A stretch of 64,000 nucleotides of DNA from JBMNMU01 sp050953505 (lineage in GTDB: Bacteria; Bacillota; Clostridia; Peptostreptococcales; Anaerovoracaceae), in NCBI GenBank assembly GCA_050953505.1, contig JBMNMU010000001.1, positions 2,046,001-2,110,000 on the forward strand, in the 5' to 3' direction. The translations under genes were made by a program, and so were the position numbers. The notes under the pieces are model-generated. The model had not been told where the DNA came from. It ran no database searches and was given only the letters and a program-made list of their open reading frames with translations. Positions 8,146 to 17,777 of this stretch are shown piece after piece (the first letter of the stretch is position 1; every line of letters starts with the position of its first letter).

Positions 8146-9684
8146 CTACTTCTCCTTTCCGGTTATTTCTGATGCCGTATCTTTTGGCTCTTCATCTCCG
8201 GTTTTTTCTGATGACCTATCTTTTAGCTCTTCATCCTCTGTCATTCTCGATGCCATGTCCTTTGCCTCTTTATCGGGTAAATCCATTGGATATACTCCGT
8301 CGAAACAAGAAGTGCAAGTGTTTTCAGGGGCTAGTCCAATGGATTCAATCAAGCCTTCTACGCTAATATAACCTAAGCTATCCGCCCCGATTTTTTTTCG
8401 AATTTCTTCTAAGCTGTAATTAGCAGCAACCAGCTTCTCTGAATTGGGCGTATCAATTCCAAAAAAACAAGGATGAGTTATAGGTGGTGAGGCTACCCTT
8501 ACATGAACCTCCAAAGCACCCGCATTCTTTAGCATTTTAACAATTTTACCGCTGGTGGTCCCTCTTACAATCGAGTCATCTACCATGACCAGTCGTTTGC
8601 CCTTTACATTTTCTTCTAATACATTCAGTTTAAGCCGTACACTCAGTTCTCTCATTCTTTGGTCTGGCTGTATAAATGTCCTACCAACGTATCTGTTTTT
8701 GATTAAACCTTCCCCAAAAGGAATACCAGATTCCTCAGCATAACCAATGGCTGCAACCGTTCCCGAGTCAGGAACCGCAATGACCATATCCGCTTCCACA
8801 GGATGTTCCCGCGCCAAAACTCTCCCTGCTTTACTTCTTGCCATATAAACACTAATACCATCCATTCGGCTGTCTGGTCTAGCTAGATACACATACTCAA
8901 AGGAGCAAATTGCCTTTTTGCACCCCTTCTTGAAAATAACGGACTTTAATTCGTTATCTTCAATGATAACCATTTCCCCAGGAGAAACATCCCGGACAAA
9001 TTCTGCCCGCAATAAAGGGAATATGCAGCTTTCTGAAGAAAGCACATAGCCGTCTTTTGTCCTTCCGATACAAAGGGGCCGGATTCCATTAGGATCTCTA
9101 ATACCAATCAATTTATCCCCACTGGTAATGACCAGGGCATAGGCACCCTTAATAATTTCCAAGGTTTCCAGTATGGCTTCTTCTATGGGCTTTTGTCTTA
9201 CAAATCTAGCTATAAGAGCTGCAATGATTTCAGAGTCAACAGAGGTTTGAAATATTACCCCTCGATCTTGCATTTCATCCCGCAGCAATTCTGCATTTAC
9301 TAGACTTCCATTGTGTGCCAGGGCAAGGCTTCCTCCCTTAAAATAGACCACTAGAGGCATGGCATTCACTGCATGATTTTCACCGCTAGTAGAATACCTT
9401 ACATGACCTATTGCAATATCTCCTTGTAACCTACTGATGATTTCATCGTTAAAGACCTCCTGAACAAGGCCCATTTCTTTATAGTATTGAATTTTACCGT
9501 CTTTATTAGCTGCAATACCTGCGCTTTCTTGTCCTCTATGCTGCAATGAATGCAGGCCGAAGTAGACGTTTCGTGCATTGTCAGGTTTGCCCGGTGCGTA
9601 AACTCCCACCACACCACATTCATCATAAACCTGATCTTCTTCCAACTCCCGAAGCTCGTGGCTTATATCATAATTCTCTCTCAT
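8146..9684 (-). CDS. purF: Amidophosphoribosyltransferase (Fe-S type)
   Basis: PurF makes phosphoribosylamine from PRPP and glutamine, the committed step. A short propeptide precedes Cys23 (DECGVVGVYAPG), the glutaminase nucleophile exposed by self-cleavage. The PRPP loop is VMVDDSIVRGTTSGK. Four cysteines in CSFEYVYLARPDS, THPCFFGI and CTSCFDG match the 4Fe-4S ligands of the B. subtilis enzyme. The start at 9684 follows a GTAGGGG site; an earlier in-frame ATG at 9705 lies inside purE. The tail after the YPMDLPD segment is unusual: three 13-residue repeats rich in Lys, Glu, Asp and Ser. Confidence 0.95.
   Translation of the reverse strand: MRENYDISHELRELEEDQVYDECGVVGVYAPGKPDNARNVYFGLHSLQHRGQESAGIAANKDGKIQYYKEMGLVQEVFNDEIISRLQGDIAIGHVRYSTSGENHAVNAMPLVVYFKGGSLALAHNGSLVNAELLRDEMQDRGVIFQTSVDSEIIAALIARFVRQKPIEEAILETLEIIKGAYALVITSGDKLIGIRDPNGIRPLCIGRTKDGYVLSSESCIFPLLRAEFVRDVSPGEMVIIEDNELKSVIFKKGCKKAICSFEYVYLARPDSRMDGISVYMARSKAGRVLAREHPVEADMVIAVPDSGTVAAIGYAEESGIPFGEGLIKNRYVGRTFIQPDQRMRELSVRLKLNVLEENVKGKRLVMVDDSIVRGTTSGKIVKMLKNAGALEVHVRVASPPITHPCFFGIDTPNSEKLVAANYSLEEIRKKIGADSLGYISVEGLIESIGLAPENTCTSCFDGVYPMDLPDKEAKDMASRMTEDEELKDRSSEKTGDEEPKDTASEITGKEK
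8155..8271 (-). repeat. 39-bp tandem repeat x3 encoding the PurF tail
   Basis: Three in-frame 39-base units (8233-8271, 8194-8232, 8155-8193) encode KEAKDMASRMTED, EELKDRSSEKTGD and EEPKDTASEITGK. Only two more codons and the stop follow. The unit is imperfect, so it is an old expansion rather than a recent slip. Confidence 0.8.
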
Positions 9685-9694
9685 ATCATTACCC

Positions 9695-10183
9695 CTACTT
9701 ATCATTCTTGTTGAATTCCCTGTCCACTTTGATTACGTCTTCTTCCATTTTAGCCTTATACGCCTTCATTTCCTCCCTTAATATGGGATACTTCACAGAT
9801 AATATTTGCACCGCAAGAAGACCGGCATTTTCAGCACCATCAATGGCAACAGTTGCCACAGGAACTCCCTTTGGCATTTGAACAATGGAAAGAAGGGAAT
9901 CCAAGCCATCCAAGGTCGATGACTTGATGGGTAGCCCTATAACAGGCAATGGAGTAAACGCAGCTAGGACACCTCCTAAATGTGCCGCTTTTCCTGCCGC
10001 CGCAATAATTAGCTCAAAGCCCTCGTCTTCCGCATTGGTTGCGAAGTTTTCGGCAACCCTTGGTGTTCGATGGGCAGATATAACCCTAGTCTCATACTGA
10101 ACATTAAATTCTTTCAATACAGCTTCCGCTCTTTCTACAACGGGGTAATCCGACTTACTGCCCATTACGATGGCTACTTTCAT
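9695..10183 (-). CDS. purE: N5-carboxyaminoimidazole ribonucleotide mutase
   Basis: PurE moves the carboxyl group of N5-CAIR to give CAIR. The 162-residue protein begins MKVAIVMGSKSDYPVVERAE and keeps the GSKSD and SAHRTP motifs. The AAGKAAHLGG and DSLLSIVQMPKGVPVATVAI blocks resemble class I enzymes, which normally need PurK; no purK is seen here. The start at 10183 follows AGGAGG by seven bases; an upstream ATG is not supported. It lies between purL and purF; purC, often placed next, is missing. Confidence 0.93.
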   Translation of the reverse strand: MKVAIVMGSKSDYPVVERAEAVLKEFNVQYETRVISAHRTPRVAENFATNAEDEGFELIIAAAGKAAHLGGVLAAFTPLPVIGLPIKSSTLDGLDSLLSIVQMPKGVPVATVAIDGAENAGLLAVQILSVKYPILREEMKAYKAKMEEDVIKVDREFNKNDK

Positions 10184-10255
10184 TTGGGATCCTCCTAAAT
10201 ACTTATTTAAACTCATACAACAACGATAACTTGAAAAAGGGCTTATATTAAAATA

Positions 10256-13200
10256 TTACCCAAAATATTCTACTCCAGACTCAAAGATCTTCTGATCAAC
10301 GCTACCTGTGACGTTTTTATATAAGTTCTGACCAAAACGCTCTGAATGAGCCATCTTTCCAAAAATTCTCCCATCTGGAGAGGTGATTCCTTCTACGTCT
10401 AAGGCCGATCCAATTTGCTTTCTTGCACTATTGCCAGATAGCAACTCATTAACATCTATATACTGTGTTGCAATTTGGCCATTTTCAATCAGCTGCTTCA
10501 GAACCTTTTCACTAGCAGCAAAACGTCCTTCCCCATTAGAAAACGGAAGAGTATGAAGATCTCCCACCTCTACTTTAGATAGCCAAGGGGATTTAATAGA
10601 TGCAATTCTGGTAGTCACCATGGAAGAAACATGTCGTCCAATTTTATTATAAGTCAAGGTAGGATTGTTCTCATCCTGCTCAACTATTTTGCCGTAAGGA
10701 ACAAGACCTAGTTTTATCAGAGCTTGGAAACCATTATCTATACCCAACATGAGACCGTCTCGATTTTCTATTAGCTCAGTTACTGCCTCTGAAATAGCGG
10801 AATTTCTGAATATAGCTGTAATAAACTTTGCTGCGCCGTCAGGCTCATTGCCGCCACTTAAACCACCGGGTATCATCATCATCTGACAGTCCTTAATCTT
10901 ATTTGCGAATTCCTTAATAGAGTCTTTCAGTGCCGTTGGGTTTATATTTCTTATTATTTGAAGCTCAGCCACTGCCCCTGCTTTCTCAAAAGCCAGCATA
11001 GCATCCACTTCCCCGCTGGTTCCAGGGAAAACAGGTATAAGGACTTTAGGCTTTGCAATTTTTCCGCCAGGCTTTTTCTGATTTCTTTCCTTATAGGATA
11101 TGACCGGAGTAATTGACGCTTCCTCTTCATCCCTAATGTTAAGAGGGAAGACGGTTTCCAGTGGACTTGTCCAATCCCGGATAACTTCATCCAATGATGC
11201 CGCAAATACCTTTTCTTGTCCATCATTCGCTACCAAACGGAAAGAAAGCTCCTCACTTTCCTTGGTTTCACCAATCACTCGAGCCTTTGCCCCAGAGAAC
11301 AATTCTTCCACATTAAAAGATTTATCAACCTCTAAAAGTAACGCACCATAATCTGGTTCTTGTAGTTCTTCCACTGTAATTCCCTTAAGGTCTACGCCGA
11401 TTTTATTCCCTACAGCCATTTTTACAAGGGATAAGAATATTCCTCCTCTGCCTATGGTGTTGGCTGCTAGGATTTTTCCATCCACAACCAACTTATTCAC
11501 AGCTTCCATATTCCTTCTGTATTGTTCAAAATCAAGAATATGATCTTGATCTTTATCCGTAGTTAAATAAACCAGTTGGCTTTCTGTACTTTTTAATTCT
11601 GTAGATATAACTTGATTTGCATCCACTGTGCTTGTTGCAAAGGAAATCAGTGTGGGAGGTACATCTAAGTCCATAAAGCTTCCAGACATACTATCCTTCC
11701 CTCCGATGGCAGGGATTTTTAATTCTAATTGGGCTTTTAAAGCGCCCAGCAAAGCAGCGAAGGGTTTTCCCCACTTCTTAGGATCTTTCTCCAATCGTTC
11801 AAAATACTCTTGGAAGCTCAGCCTTATCTTTGTGTAATCCCCTCCCATAGCCACAATTTTCGTTGCGGACTCCACTACTGCGTAAAGAGCACCATGAAAA
11901 GGGCTAAGGGATGATAGCATAGGGTCATAACCATAAGCCATCAAGGTGGAAGTATCTGTATATCCTTCTGTTACTGGCAATTTAGATGCCATCCCTACTG
12001 CAGGGGATAGTTGGTATTTCCCACCTAAGGGTAGCAATACCGTGGCGGAGCCAATAGTGCTGTCAAACATTTCTACAAGACCTTTTTGGCTGCAACAATT
12101 TAAATCCTTAAGATCTGCCATAAAATCTCTTGGAATGTGTTTAAACTCTCCACTAATATTCGTTACGTGTACATCTGCAACTTGTTGAACACCATTAGTA
12201 TCTAAAAATTCCCTACTTAAATCAAGAATACAATCCTCTTGCCAGAAAATCCTGAATCTACCTGTATCTGTAACTTCCGCTACAGCAACAGCCTTTAGGT
12301 TTTCCTCTACAGCATATCCAATAAAGCCTTCCGCATCTTCCTTGGAAACGACTACCGCCATTCTTTCTTGAGATTCCGCAATAGCAAGCTCCGTCCCATC
12401 TAAGCCTCCATATTTTGTGGGAACAAGGTCTAGGTTTACATCAATGCTATCTGCCAATTCCCCAATAGCAACAGAAACACCTCCTGCACCAAAGTCATTG
12501 CATCGCTTAATCATCTGAGCTGCCTCTGGCCTTCTAAATAGCCTTTGTAAATTTCTTTCTATAGGAGGATTTCCCTTTTGAACCTCTGCTCCACTTTTCT
12601 GAAGAGACTCCTCTGTATGACCTTTGGACGAGCCCGTAGCTCCGCCGATACCGTCTCTACCAGTTCTTCCGCCAACTAGAATAACAACATCTCCCTTTTC
12701 AGGCCTTTTCCGTATAACATTTTTGCTAGGAGCAGCACCAATTGTAGCACCAGCCTCCATACGCTTGGCAACATAACCTTCATGATAAATTTCCGACACG
12801 TGTCCAGAGGCCACACCAATCTGGTTCCCGTAGGAGCTATAGCCCTGAGCAGCACTTTTAGTTATTTTACGCTGAGGCAGCTTGCCTGGTAAGGTGTCCT
12901 GAATCTTGGTTCTTGGATCTCCGCTTCCTGTGACACGCATAGCCTGATAAACATACACCCGGCCAGAGAGAGGGTCCCTAATTGCTCCACCCAAGCAGGT
13001 AGCCGCACCACCAAAGGGCTCCATTTCTGTTGGATGGTTGTGGGTTTCGTTTTTAAACATGACCAGCCAGTCTTCTTCTTTTCCGTCCACTACTGCCTTA
13101 ACCTTAATACTACACGCATTAATTTCATCAGACTCATCTAAGTCCTCCAAAAAACCTTCCTTCTTCAAATACTTTGCTCCGATAACAGCCAGGTCCATTA

Positions 13201-14014
13201 GGGAAATATCTCGTTCCTGATTGCCATAAGTCTCTTTACGAATAGCAAGATATTCTTCAAAGGCCTTATTAATTACTCTAGTATATCCCCCTTGATCAAA
13301 GGTTACTGAATTAATTTTTGTGAAAAATGTGGTGTGCCTACAATGGTCGGACCAGTATGTGTCAAGGACCCTGAGCTCGGTAATCGTTGGGTCTCTTTCC
13401 TCGGTTTTATTAAAATATTCTTGAATAAATTTTATATCTTCGTTGCTCATGGCAAAGCCTTGTGCATTTTTATACTCTATTAGCTCATCATGAGACATTT
13501 GAGTAAAACCTTCAATAACCGGAACCTTTTCTGGCTCTGTATACGGCTCCTCTAAAGTATGGGGCTTGTCTATGCGAGCTTCCCTGCTTTCAATGGGATT
13601 AATACAGTAATCCTTAATCGCCTTTACTTCATCCTTTGTCAGGTCACCTGCTAAAATAATTATTTTAGCGAAATGCACAACAGGGCTTGAGGCTATATTC
13701 ATTAAACCGATGCATTGCGCCGCTGAATCAGATCGTTGATCAAACTGGCCAGGTAAAGATTCAATGGCAAAATACCAGCTGCCTTCTTCTATAGGCAATT
13801 CTTCATCATAGACCGCATCAACGGCAGGTTCTGAAAAGACAGTATATTTTGCTGCTTCATAAGTCTTTTCATCAATTCCTTCTATATCATAACGGTTTAC
13901 CACTCTAAGCTCTGAAATCCCCTTAATATTTAAGTTTTCTTTAAGCTCAAAGTATAGGTCCTTTGCTTCTATCGCAAATTCTTTCTTTTTTTCAACATAA
14001 ATTCGTCGTACCAT
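10256..14014 (-). CDS. purL: Phosphoribosylformylglycinamidine synthase, single-chain (PurL + glutaminase)
   Basis: This enzyme converts FGAR to FGAM with glutamine nitrogen and ATP. The roughly 1252-residue chain is the large fused type: an N-terminal PurS-like part, two AIRS-like halves (HNHPTEMEPFGGAATCLGG; GGRTGRDGIGGATGSSKGHT; AIGGKDSMSGS) and a C-terminal class I glutaminase from about residue 1010 (VLIPVFPGTSGEVDAM; MIPGGLSGGNE; GKMAHSER). The glutaminase elbow reads GIDNGFQ, placing Asp1093 where Cys is expected. The ATG at 14014 is preferred over one at 14032 because AAAGGGG lies between them. It is the first gene of the operon. Confidence 0.94.
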   Translation of the reverse strand: MVRRIYVEKKKEFAIEAKDLYFELKENLNIKGISELRVVNRYDIEGIDEKTYEAAKYTVFSEPAVDAVYDEELPIEEGSWYFAIESLPGQFDQRSDSAAQCIGLMNIASSPVVHFAKIIILAGDLTKDEVKAIKDYCINPIESREARIDKPHTLEEPYTEPEKVPVIEGFTQMSHDELIEYKNAQGFAMSNEDIKFIQEYFNKTEERDPTITELRVLDTYWSDHCRHTTFFTKINSVTFDQGGYTRVINKAFEEYLAIRKETYGNQERDISLMDLAVIGAKYLKKEGFLEDLDESDEINACSIKVKAVVDGKEEDWLVMFKNETHNHPTEMEPFGGAATCLGGAIRDPLSGRVYVYQAMRVTGSGDPRTKIQDTLPGKLPQRKITKSAAQGYSSYGNQIGVASGHVSEIYHEGYVAKRMEAGATIGAAPSKNVIRKRPEKGDVVILVGGRTGRDGIGGATGSSKGHTEESLQKSGAEVQKGNPPIERNLQRLFRRPEAAQMIKRCNDFGAGGVSVAIGELADSIDVNLDLVPTKYGGLDGTELAIAESQERMAVVVSKEDAEGFIGYAVEENLKAVAVAEVTDTGRFRIFWQEDCILDLSREFLDTNGVQQVADVHVTNISGEFKHIPRDFMADLKDLNCCSQKGLVEMFDSTIGSATVLLPLGGKYQLSPAVGMASKLPVTEGYTDTSTLMAYGYDPMLSSLSPFHGALYAVVESATKIVAMGGDYTKIRLSFQEYFERLEKDPKKWGKPFAALLGALKAQLELKIPAIGGKDSMSGSFMDLDVPPTLISFATSTVDANQVISTELKSTESQLVYLTTDKDQDHILDFEQYRRNMEAVNKLVVDGKILAANTIGRGGIFLSLVKMAVGNKIGVDLKGITVEELQEPDYGALLLEVDKSFNVEELFSGAKARVIGETKESEELSFRLVANDGQEKVFAASLDEVIRDWTSPLETVFPLNIRDEEEASITPVISYKERNQKKPGGKIAKPKVLIPVFPGTSGEVDAMLAFEKAGAVAELQIIRNINPTALKDSIKEFANKIKDCQMMMIPGGLSGGNEPDGAAKFITAIFRNSAISEAVTELIENRDGLMLGIDNGFQALIKLGLVPYGKIVEQDENNPTLTYNKIGRHVSSMVTTRIASIKSPWLSKVEVGDLHTLPFSNGEGRFAASEKVLKQLIENGQIATQYIDVNELLSGNSARKQIGSALDVEGITSPDGRIFGKMAHSERFGQNLYKNVTGSVDQKIFESGVEYFG

Positions 14015-14066
14015 GGGCCTTCCCCTTTCCATAATCGAATTTTATCCTATACATCCTGTGTAATTG

Positions 14067-14085
14067 TTCGTGTTTTATTCGTGTT
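14067..14085 (-). promoter_or_regulatory. Direct repeat at the purL transcription start, possible purine operator
   Basis: TTCGTGTT occurs twice on the plus strand with an 11-base period, just downstream of the predicted start site. A related inverted copy, TACGAACA, lies upstream at 14171-14178. The CGAAC core resembles the PurBox of PurR in other Firmicutes; assignment to PurR is inference. Confidence 0.35.
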
Positions 14086-14103
14086 AAGCGCTTTTATATA
14101 AAA

Positions 14104-14132
14104 ATATTATCATGTTTTACCCCATATATCAA
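14104..14132 (-). promoter_or_regulatory. Sigma-A promoter of the purine operon
   Basis: Minus strand: TTGATA (14127-14132), a 17-base spacer, and TAATAT (14104-14109). A predicted start near 14097 gives an 80-base leader. The -35 overlaps a CCATATA/TATATGG inverted repeat. No guanine riboswitch core was recognised. The rest of the 14015-14354 gap holds no open frame. Confidence 0.65.
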
Positions 14133-14264
14133 ACGTTATATGGGATTATGTGTGATTTTTATTGCGAATTTACGAACATTCTCTTGTTTACACTCTCAAC
14201 TCTTCGCATAATCTTCTCCTAGTCTACTGGATTTTTATTTTTTTGCATCTCACGATTTGAAGGA

Positions 14265-14297
14265 TAAAAAAGACCGAAGTATTTCTACTTCGGTCTT
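14265..14297 (-). terminator. Rho-independent terminator of the interrupted transglycosylase gene
   Basis: AAGACCGAAGTA pairs perfectly with TACTTCGGTCTT around a TTTC loop. On the minus strand it is followed by a T-run (TTTTTTAT). It insulates purL from the gene upstream. Confidence 0.85.
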
Positions 14298-14354
14298 ATG
14301 TTTTGTTTATTTCTATATTTTATATGCTTTATGTCATGATTTTTCTTTTTTTAG

Positions 14355-15446
14355 TTAGTTGCCTGAACCATATCCGTTAGAGGTTAAATAGCTATCGATG
14401 TTATTCATCGTGGACATTACTCTTGTTGCGTATCTAGTGGAATGACTTCCTCGATTTACGCGAGACGGACCTTGGTTATATGCGGAGAATCCTTTGACTA
14501 AATCGCCTTTATAGGCATTAATATTATTACTTAGATACATAGCCCCGAAATTAATACTGGTTTGTGCATCCAGCAGTTGGGCTGTGGATAATCCATATGC
14601 TCTTCCAGTAGCCGGCATAACCTGCATCATACCTAAAGAACCACTGCCTCCCTTGGCTTTTGGGTTAAAGGTACTTTCACGTTGTGCTACTGCCATTAAA
14701 ATTTTTTCATCAATGTTGTAGACCTCAGCGGCCCTTTTAAACATGAATACTAATTCTTGAGCCCTACTTGTTGTGTAATTCTTGTTACAGCCTTTAATAT
14801 AGTTTACTAGCCCTTGGTTGTATTTGGATTCCGCTTCCTCCCAGTAGGATTTCGCATTTTTCTCCTCTTGTGTGCTTAAGTATGTTCCAACATAGGGATC
14901 ATAATACAAGTCCCAGCCTAATCCTTCTTCCCCTACCAAAGCTCTCATTGGTAGGTATACAATATCATCCTTGGCCAGTACCGGATATTCCTCCAAATCT
15001 ACTTCCTCTGCAAACAACGTGGGCATCTTAATAATAATATCATTGATGGCATCGTCGTTGGCGTCAGTCTCTGTTGTCTTTTCCTCTTTAGAAGGATCTT
15101 CTGTTAATTCTGATTCTTTCTTGTCCAGTTGATAGATAAAAACCTTTGCGTCAGAAAGGACTTCAGCCTTTACATCCTTGTAATCATTAACAAATGATCT
15201 TTCACTGATATTAAGCCTAGTTGGCTCCTTCTTCATTAATTTTAGTGTGCGGCTTTCCCAATTCATATCTGCTTCTATTCCGCAAATCTCCAACATTTCT
15301 GTTGTGAGTGGAAAATAGGTTGTATCCTTATATAGGAAAAATGGATACTGCAGTTGATTATTAGCTATTTTCTCTCCGTTTATAGTTATGTCCTTAATAA
15401 AAAAATCTCCTTGAATGTTTTCTTCAGCATATATAGAAATAGAAGA
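14355..15446 (-). pseudogene. Secreted lytic transglycosylase, main part, 5' end removed by IS21 insertion
   Basis: About 363 codons remain of an exported cell-wall enzyme. The N-terminal part resembles copper-amine-oxidase-like stalk domains (DITINGEKI; FFLYKDTTYFPLTTEML; YLPMRALVGEEGLGWD). The C-terminal SLT domain is intact: MAVAQRESTFNPKAKGGSGS with catalytic Glu, GMMQVMPATGRAYG, and FSAYNQGPSRVNRG. The frame runs upstream into the IS end. The only starts there are poor, such as a TTG at 15494 without a ribosome site, giving an IS-encoded hydrophobic leader (YLWLPFIVLL). The true start and signal peptide lie at 17843-17899 beyond the IS. Expression of an exported product is doubtful. Confidence 0.85.
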
Positions 15447-15564
15447 GTGTTTATGGTAATCTAAAAGTACAATAAACGGCAGCCATAAATACAAAAAGTA
15501 ATTGCCAGTACAAACCTAACAATATACCCTATTAAGTGACTAAAGCTTATAGGGAGGAAAGGAA

Positions 15565-17064
15565 GTGCTGACAATTACACAAGTAAATTATATCCGAGAA
15601 CTGTTCTTTTTGGAAGGGAAAACCTACTCTGAAATTAACAAAATGACCGGAAAGAACTATCGCACCATTAGGAAATATGTTGAAATGGATAATTTCAACC
15701 AGAAACACCATAAGGCCAAAAGGCCGAACAGGACTGATGTATTAAGACCTATCATCAACAAATGGCTAACTGAAGATAAATCAAGACATTACAAACAAAG
15801 ACACACTGCAAAGAGGGTCTATGATCGACTAAAAGAAGAGCACCCTGAGATTTTAACAGTCTCAGAGAGAACCGTAAGAAATATCGTCAAAGAAGAAAGA
15901 GAAAAGGTTTTCGGATCAGATGATGCCTACCTTCTCCTTGAGCATCCAGGAGGTGAAGCCCAAGTTGACTTTGGAAGCTTTGAAGCATTTGAAAACGGCT
16001 CTATTAAAAAGTTTCATGAGCTCATCTTGTCGTTCCCAAAATCCAATGCAGGCTTTGCAGTGGCAACCAGGAGTGAAACAAGAGAAGCCCTCCTTGAAGG
16101 CCTTGTTACAATATTTAATTTCATAGGCTATGTTCCAAGTGCGATATGGTTTGACCAAATGTCATCAGCAGCCCTTAGAACCCGAGATGAAAAAGGTCTT
16201 GTCAAAGTAAATGACTTCGTAATGCGATTCTCTACCCATTATGGATTTAATGTTAAGTTTTGCAATTCAAACAGTGGCAATGAAAAAGGCAATGTAGAGA
16301 ACAAAGTGGGTGCAATTAGGCGTAATTTGTTTGTTCCAGAGCCTACAGTCACTGACCTTGACTTATTTAACTGCCACCTTCTTAAGAAGTGTCTTAAGAG
16401 AAACAAAGAGCTTCATTACCGCTACAAAGAGCCCATAGAAAAGCTCTTTGAAGATGAAAAATCATTGATGATACCAGTTAACAAGGTTCCTTTTGATACA
16501 GCAAGGTATGAGACAAGAAAGGTAAACAAGTATGGACTTATTGAATATTCATCATGCAGTTACTCAGTAAGCCCCAAGTATGTTGGACAATTCGTGATGC
16601 TTAAGGTAATGGCCAATGAGATAGAGATATTTTCAAAAGACCTCTCAGAAAGAATTACTGCGCATCAAAGATTGTTTGAAAAAGATGGTGAGTCAATTAA
16701 TTACATAGACTTTATCGACATCATAAAGGTAAGGCCAAATGCATTGAAATACTCAGGAATCTACTCTCTGTTGCCAGATTCATGGCAGGATTACCTTCAA
16801 TCCCTAGATAAGGATTCCTTTAAACAGGCCTTTGAAATCTTAAAAATGATACTCCTTGAAGACGATATGGATTATGCAGATAGGGTTCTAAGAGAAACAG
16901 CAAAGCATGATTCCAAATCACCTGAAGCCATAGGGGTAACATACAAGAGACTCAAGGAAAACAGCATAATCTATGATAGCCCAATCCAACTTCCTTCAGA
17001 TTTACCTCTTTACGAGGTTGATACATCACAATACGACATACTTATGAGAGGTGGTTATCAATGA
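15565..17064 (+). CDS. istA: IS21-family transposase IstA
   Basis: IstA is the DDE transposase of the element. The 499-residue protein begins with a helix-turn-helix region (LFFLEGKTYSEINKMTGKNY), followed by the integrase-like core: D135 in EAQVDFGSFE, D197 in IWFDQMSSAA, and the glutamate in GNEKGNVENKV near 240-245. A C-terminal Mu-like beta domain follows. The start is GTG with AGGGAGG upstream. Its stop overlaps the istB start (ATGA), the usual coupling in this family. Confidence 0.95.
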   Translation: MLTITQVNYIRELFFLEGKTYSEINKMTGKNYRTIRKYVEMDNFNQKHHKAKRPNRTDVLRPIINKWLTEDKSRHYKQRHTAKRVYDRLKEEHPEILTVSERTVRNIVKEEREKVFGSDDAYLLLEHPGGEAQVDFGSFEAFENGSIKKFHELILSFPKSNAGFAVATRSETREALLEGLVTIFNFIGYVPSAIWFDQMSSAALRTRDEKGLVKVNDFVMRFSTHYGFNVKFCNSNSGNEKGNVENKVGAIRRNLFVPEPTVTDLDLFNCHLLKKCLKRNKELHYRYKEPIEKLFEDEKSLMIPVNKVPFDTARYETRKVNKYGLIEYSSCSYSVSPKYVGQFVMLKVMANEIEIFSKDLSERITAHQRLFEKDGESINYIDFIDIIKVRPNALKYSGIYSLLPDSWQDYLQSLDKDSFKQAFEILKMILLEDDMDYADRVLRETAKHDSKSPEAIGVTYKRLKENSIIYDSPIQLPSDLPLYEVDTSQYDILMRGGYQ

Positions 17065-17777
17065 GGGAAGAGATTAGCCAATATCAAAGGAAACTAAGGC
17101 TATCAAACAGCCTTATGGAAATCTATCCGGCAATCAAAGCTCAGAGTCAAGAAGAGTTCCTTCTCAAGCTTCTAAAAGAACTCTATGAAGACCGTGAGGA
17201 GAAAAGGCGAATCAGAAACCTAAACAATGCAGGATTCCAAGTATTAAAATCCCTTAACGGGTATGATTTTTCACAAATCAGATTTCCGGAAGGCCTACAA
17301 CTTCACAATGTTGAATCCTTATCCTTTCTTGAAAAGAAAGAGAATCTGATACTTTACGGATCAGTTGGAACCGGCAAGACCCATCTGTCTGTGGCTCTTG
17401 GAGTTAAAGCAATCAATCAAGGCAAGAAAGCTGTGTTTTACCGTGTTCACGACTTGATTAATGAGCTTGAATCAGACGATATGAAGAAAGTTGCTAGGAC
17501 ACACAAGAAAATACATCAAGCTGACCTGTTGATACTTGATGAATGGGGTTACCTTCCCCTTCATCAAGAAGGCGCCAGACTTTTGTTTGACATCATCTCA
17601 TCATGTTATGAGACTAAAAGTGTTATTATCACTACTAATATTGAGTTTGGCAGGTGGAAAGGCTTCCTGTTTGATGAAAAGCTCACAGCTGCAATAGTCG
17701 ATAGACTCGTACATCATTCACACATGTTGATATTTACAGGGAAAAGCTACCGTATGACAAATTCATTAATGAGGTAG
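17061..17777 (+). CDS. istB: IS21-family ATPase helper IstB
   Basis: IstB is the AAA+ ATPase, related to DnaC, that assists target choice by IstA. The 238-residue protein has Walker A at about residue 100 (YGSVGTGKTHLSVALG), Walker B (ADLLILDEWGY) and a sensor region (SVIITTNIEFGRW). The length and motifs are complete, so the element may still be active. It is translationally coupled to istA. Confidence 0.95.
   Translation: MREEISQYQRKLRLSNSLMEIYPAIKAQSQEEFLLKLLKELYEDREEKRRIRNLNNAGFQVLKSLNGYDFSQIRFPEGLQLHNVESLSFLEKKENLILYGSVGTGKTHLSVALGVKAINQGKKAVFYRVHDLINELESDDMKKVARTHKKIHQADLLILDEWGYLPLHQEGARLLFDIISSCYETKSVIITTNIEFGRWKGFLFDEKLTAAIVDRLVHHSHMLIFTGKSYRMTNSLMR

Noticed and set aside
8142..8366. 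Plus-strand frames rich in Ser/Leu across the end of purF.
   Set aside because: They are shadows of the repeated PurF tail with no ribosome site.
14119..14178. Purine (guanine) riboswitch before purL.
   Set aside because: The conserved core elements were not found, and the promoter lies within the segment where an aptamer would need to be.
15494..15494. TTG at 15494 as a real start for the transglycosylase, with an IS-derived leader peptide.
   Set aside because: There is no ribosome site, the leader is poor (DYHKH follows the hydrophobic stretch), and the true signal peptide is found intact beyond the IS.
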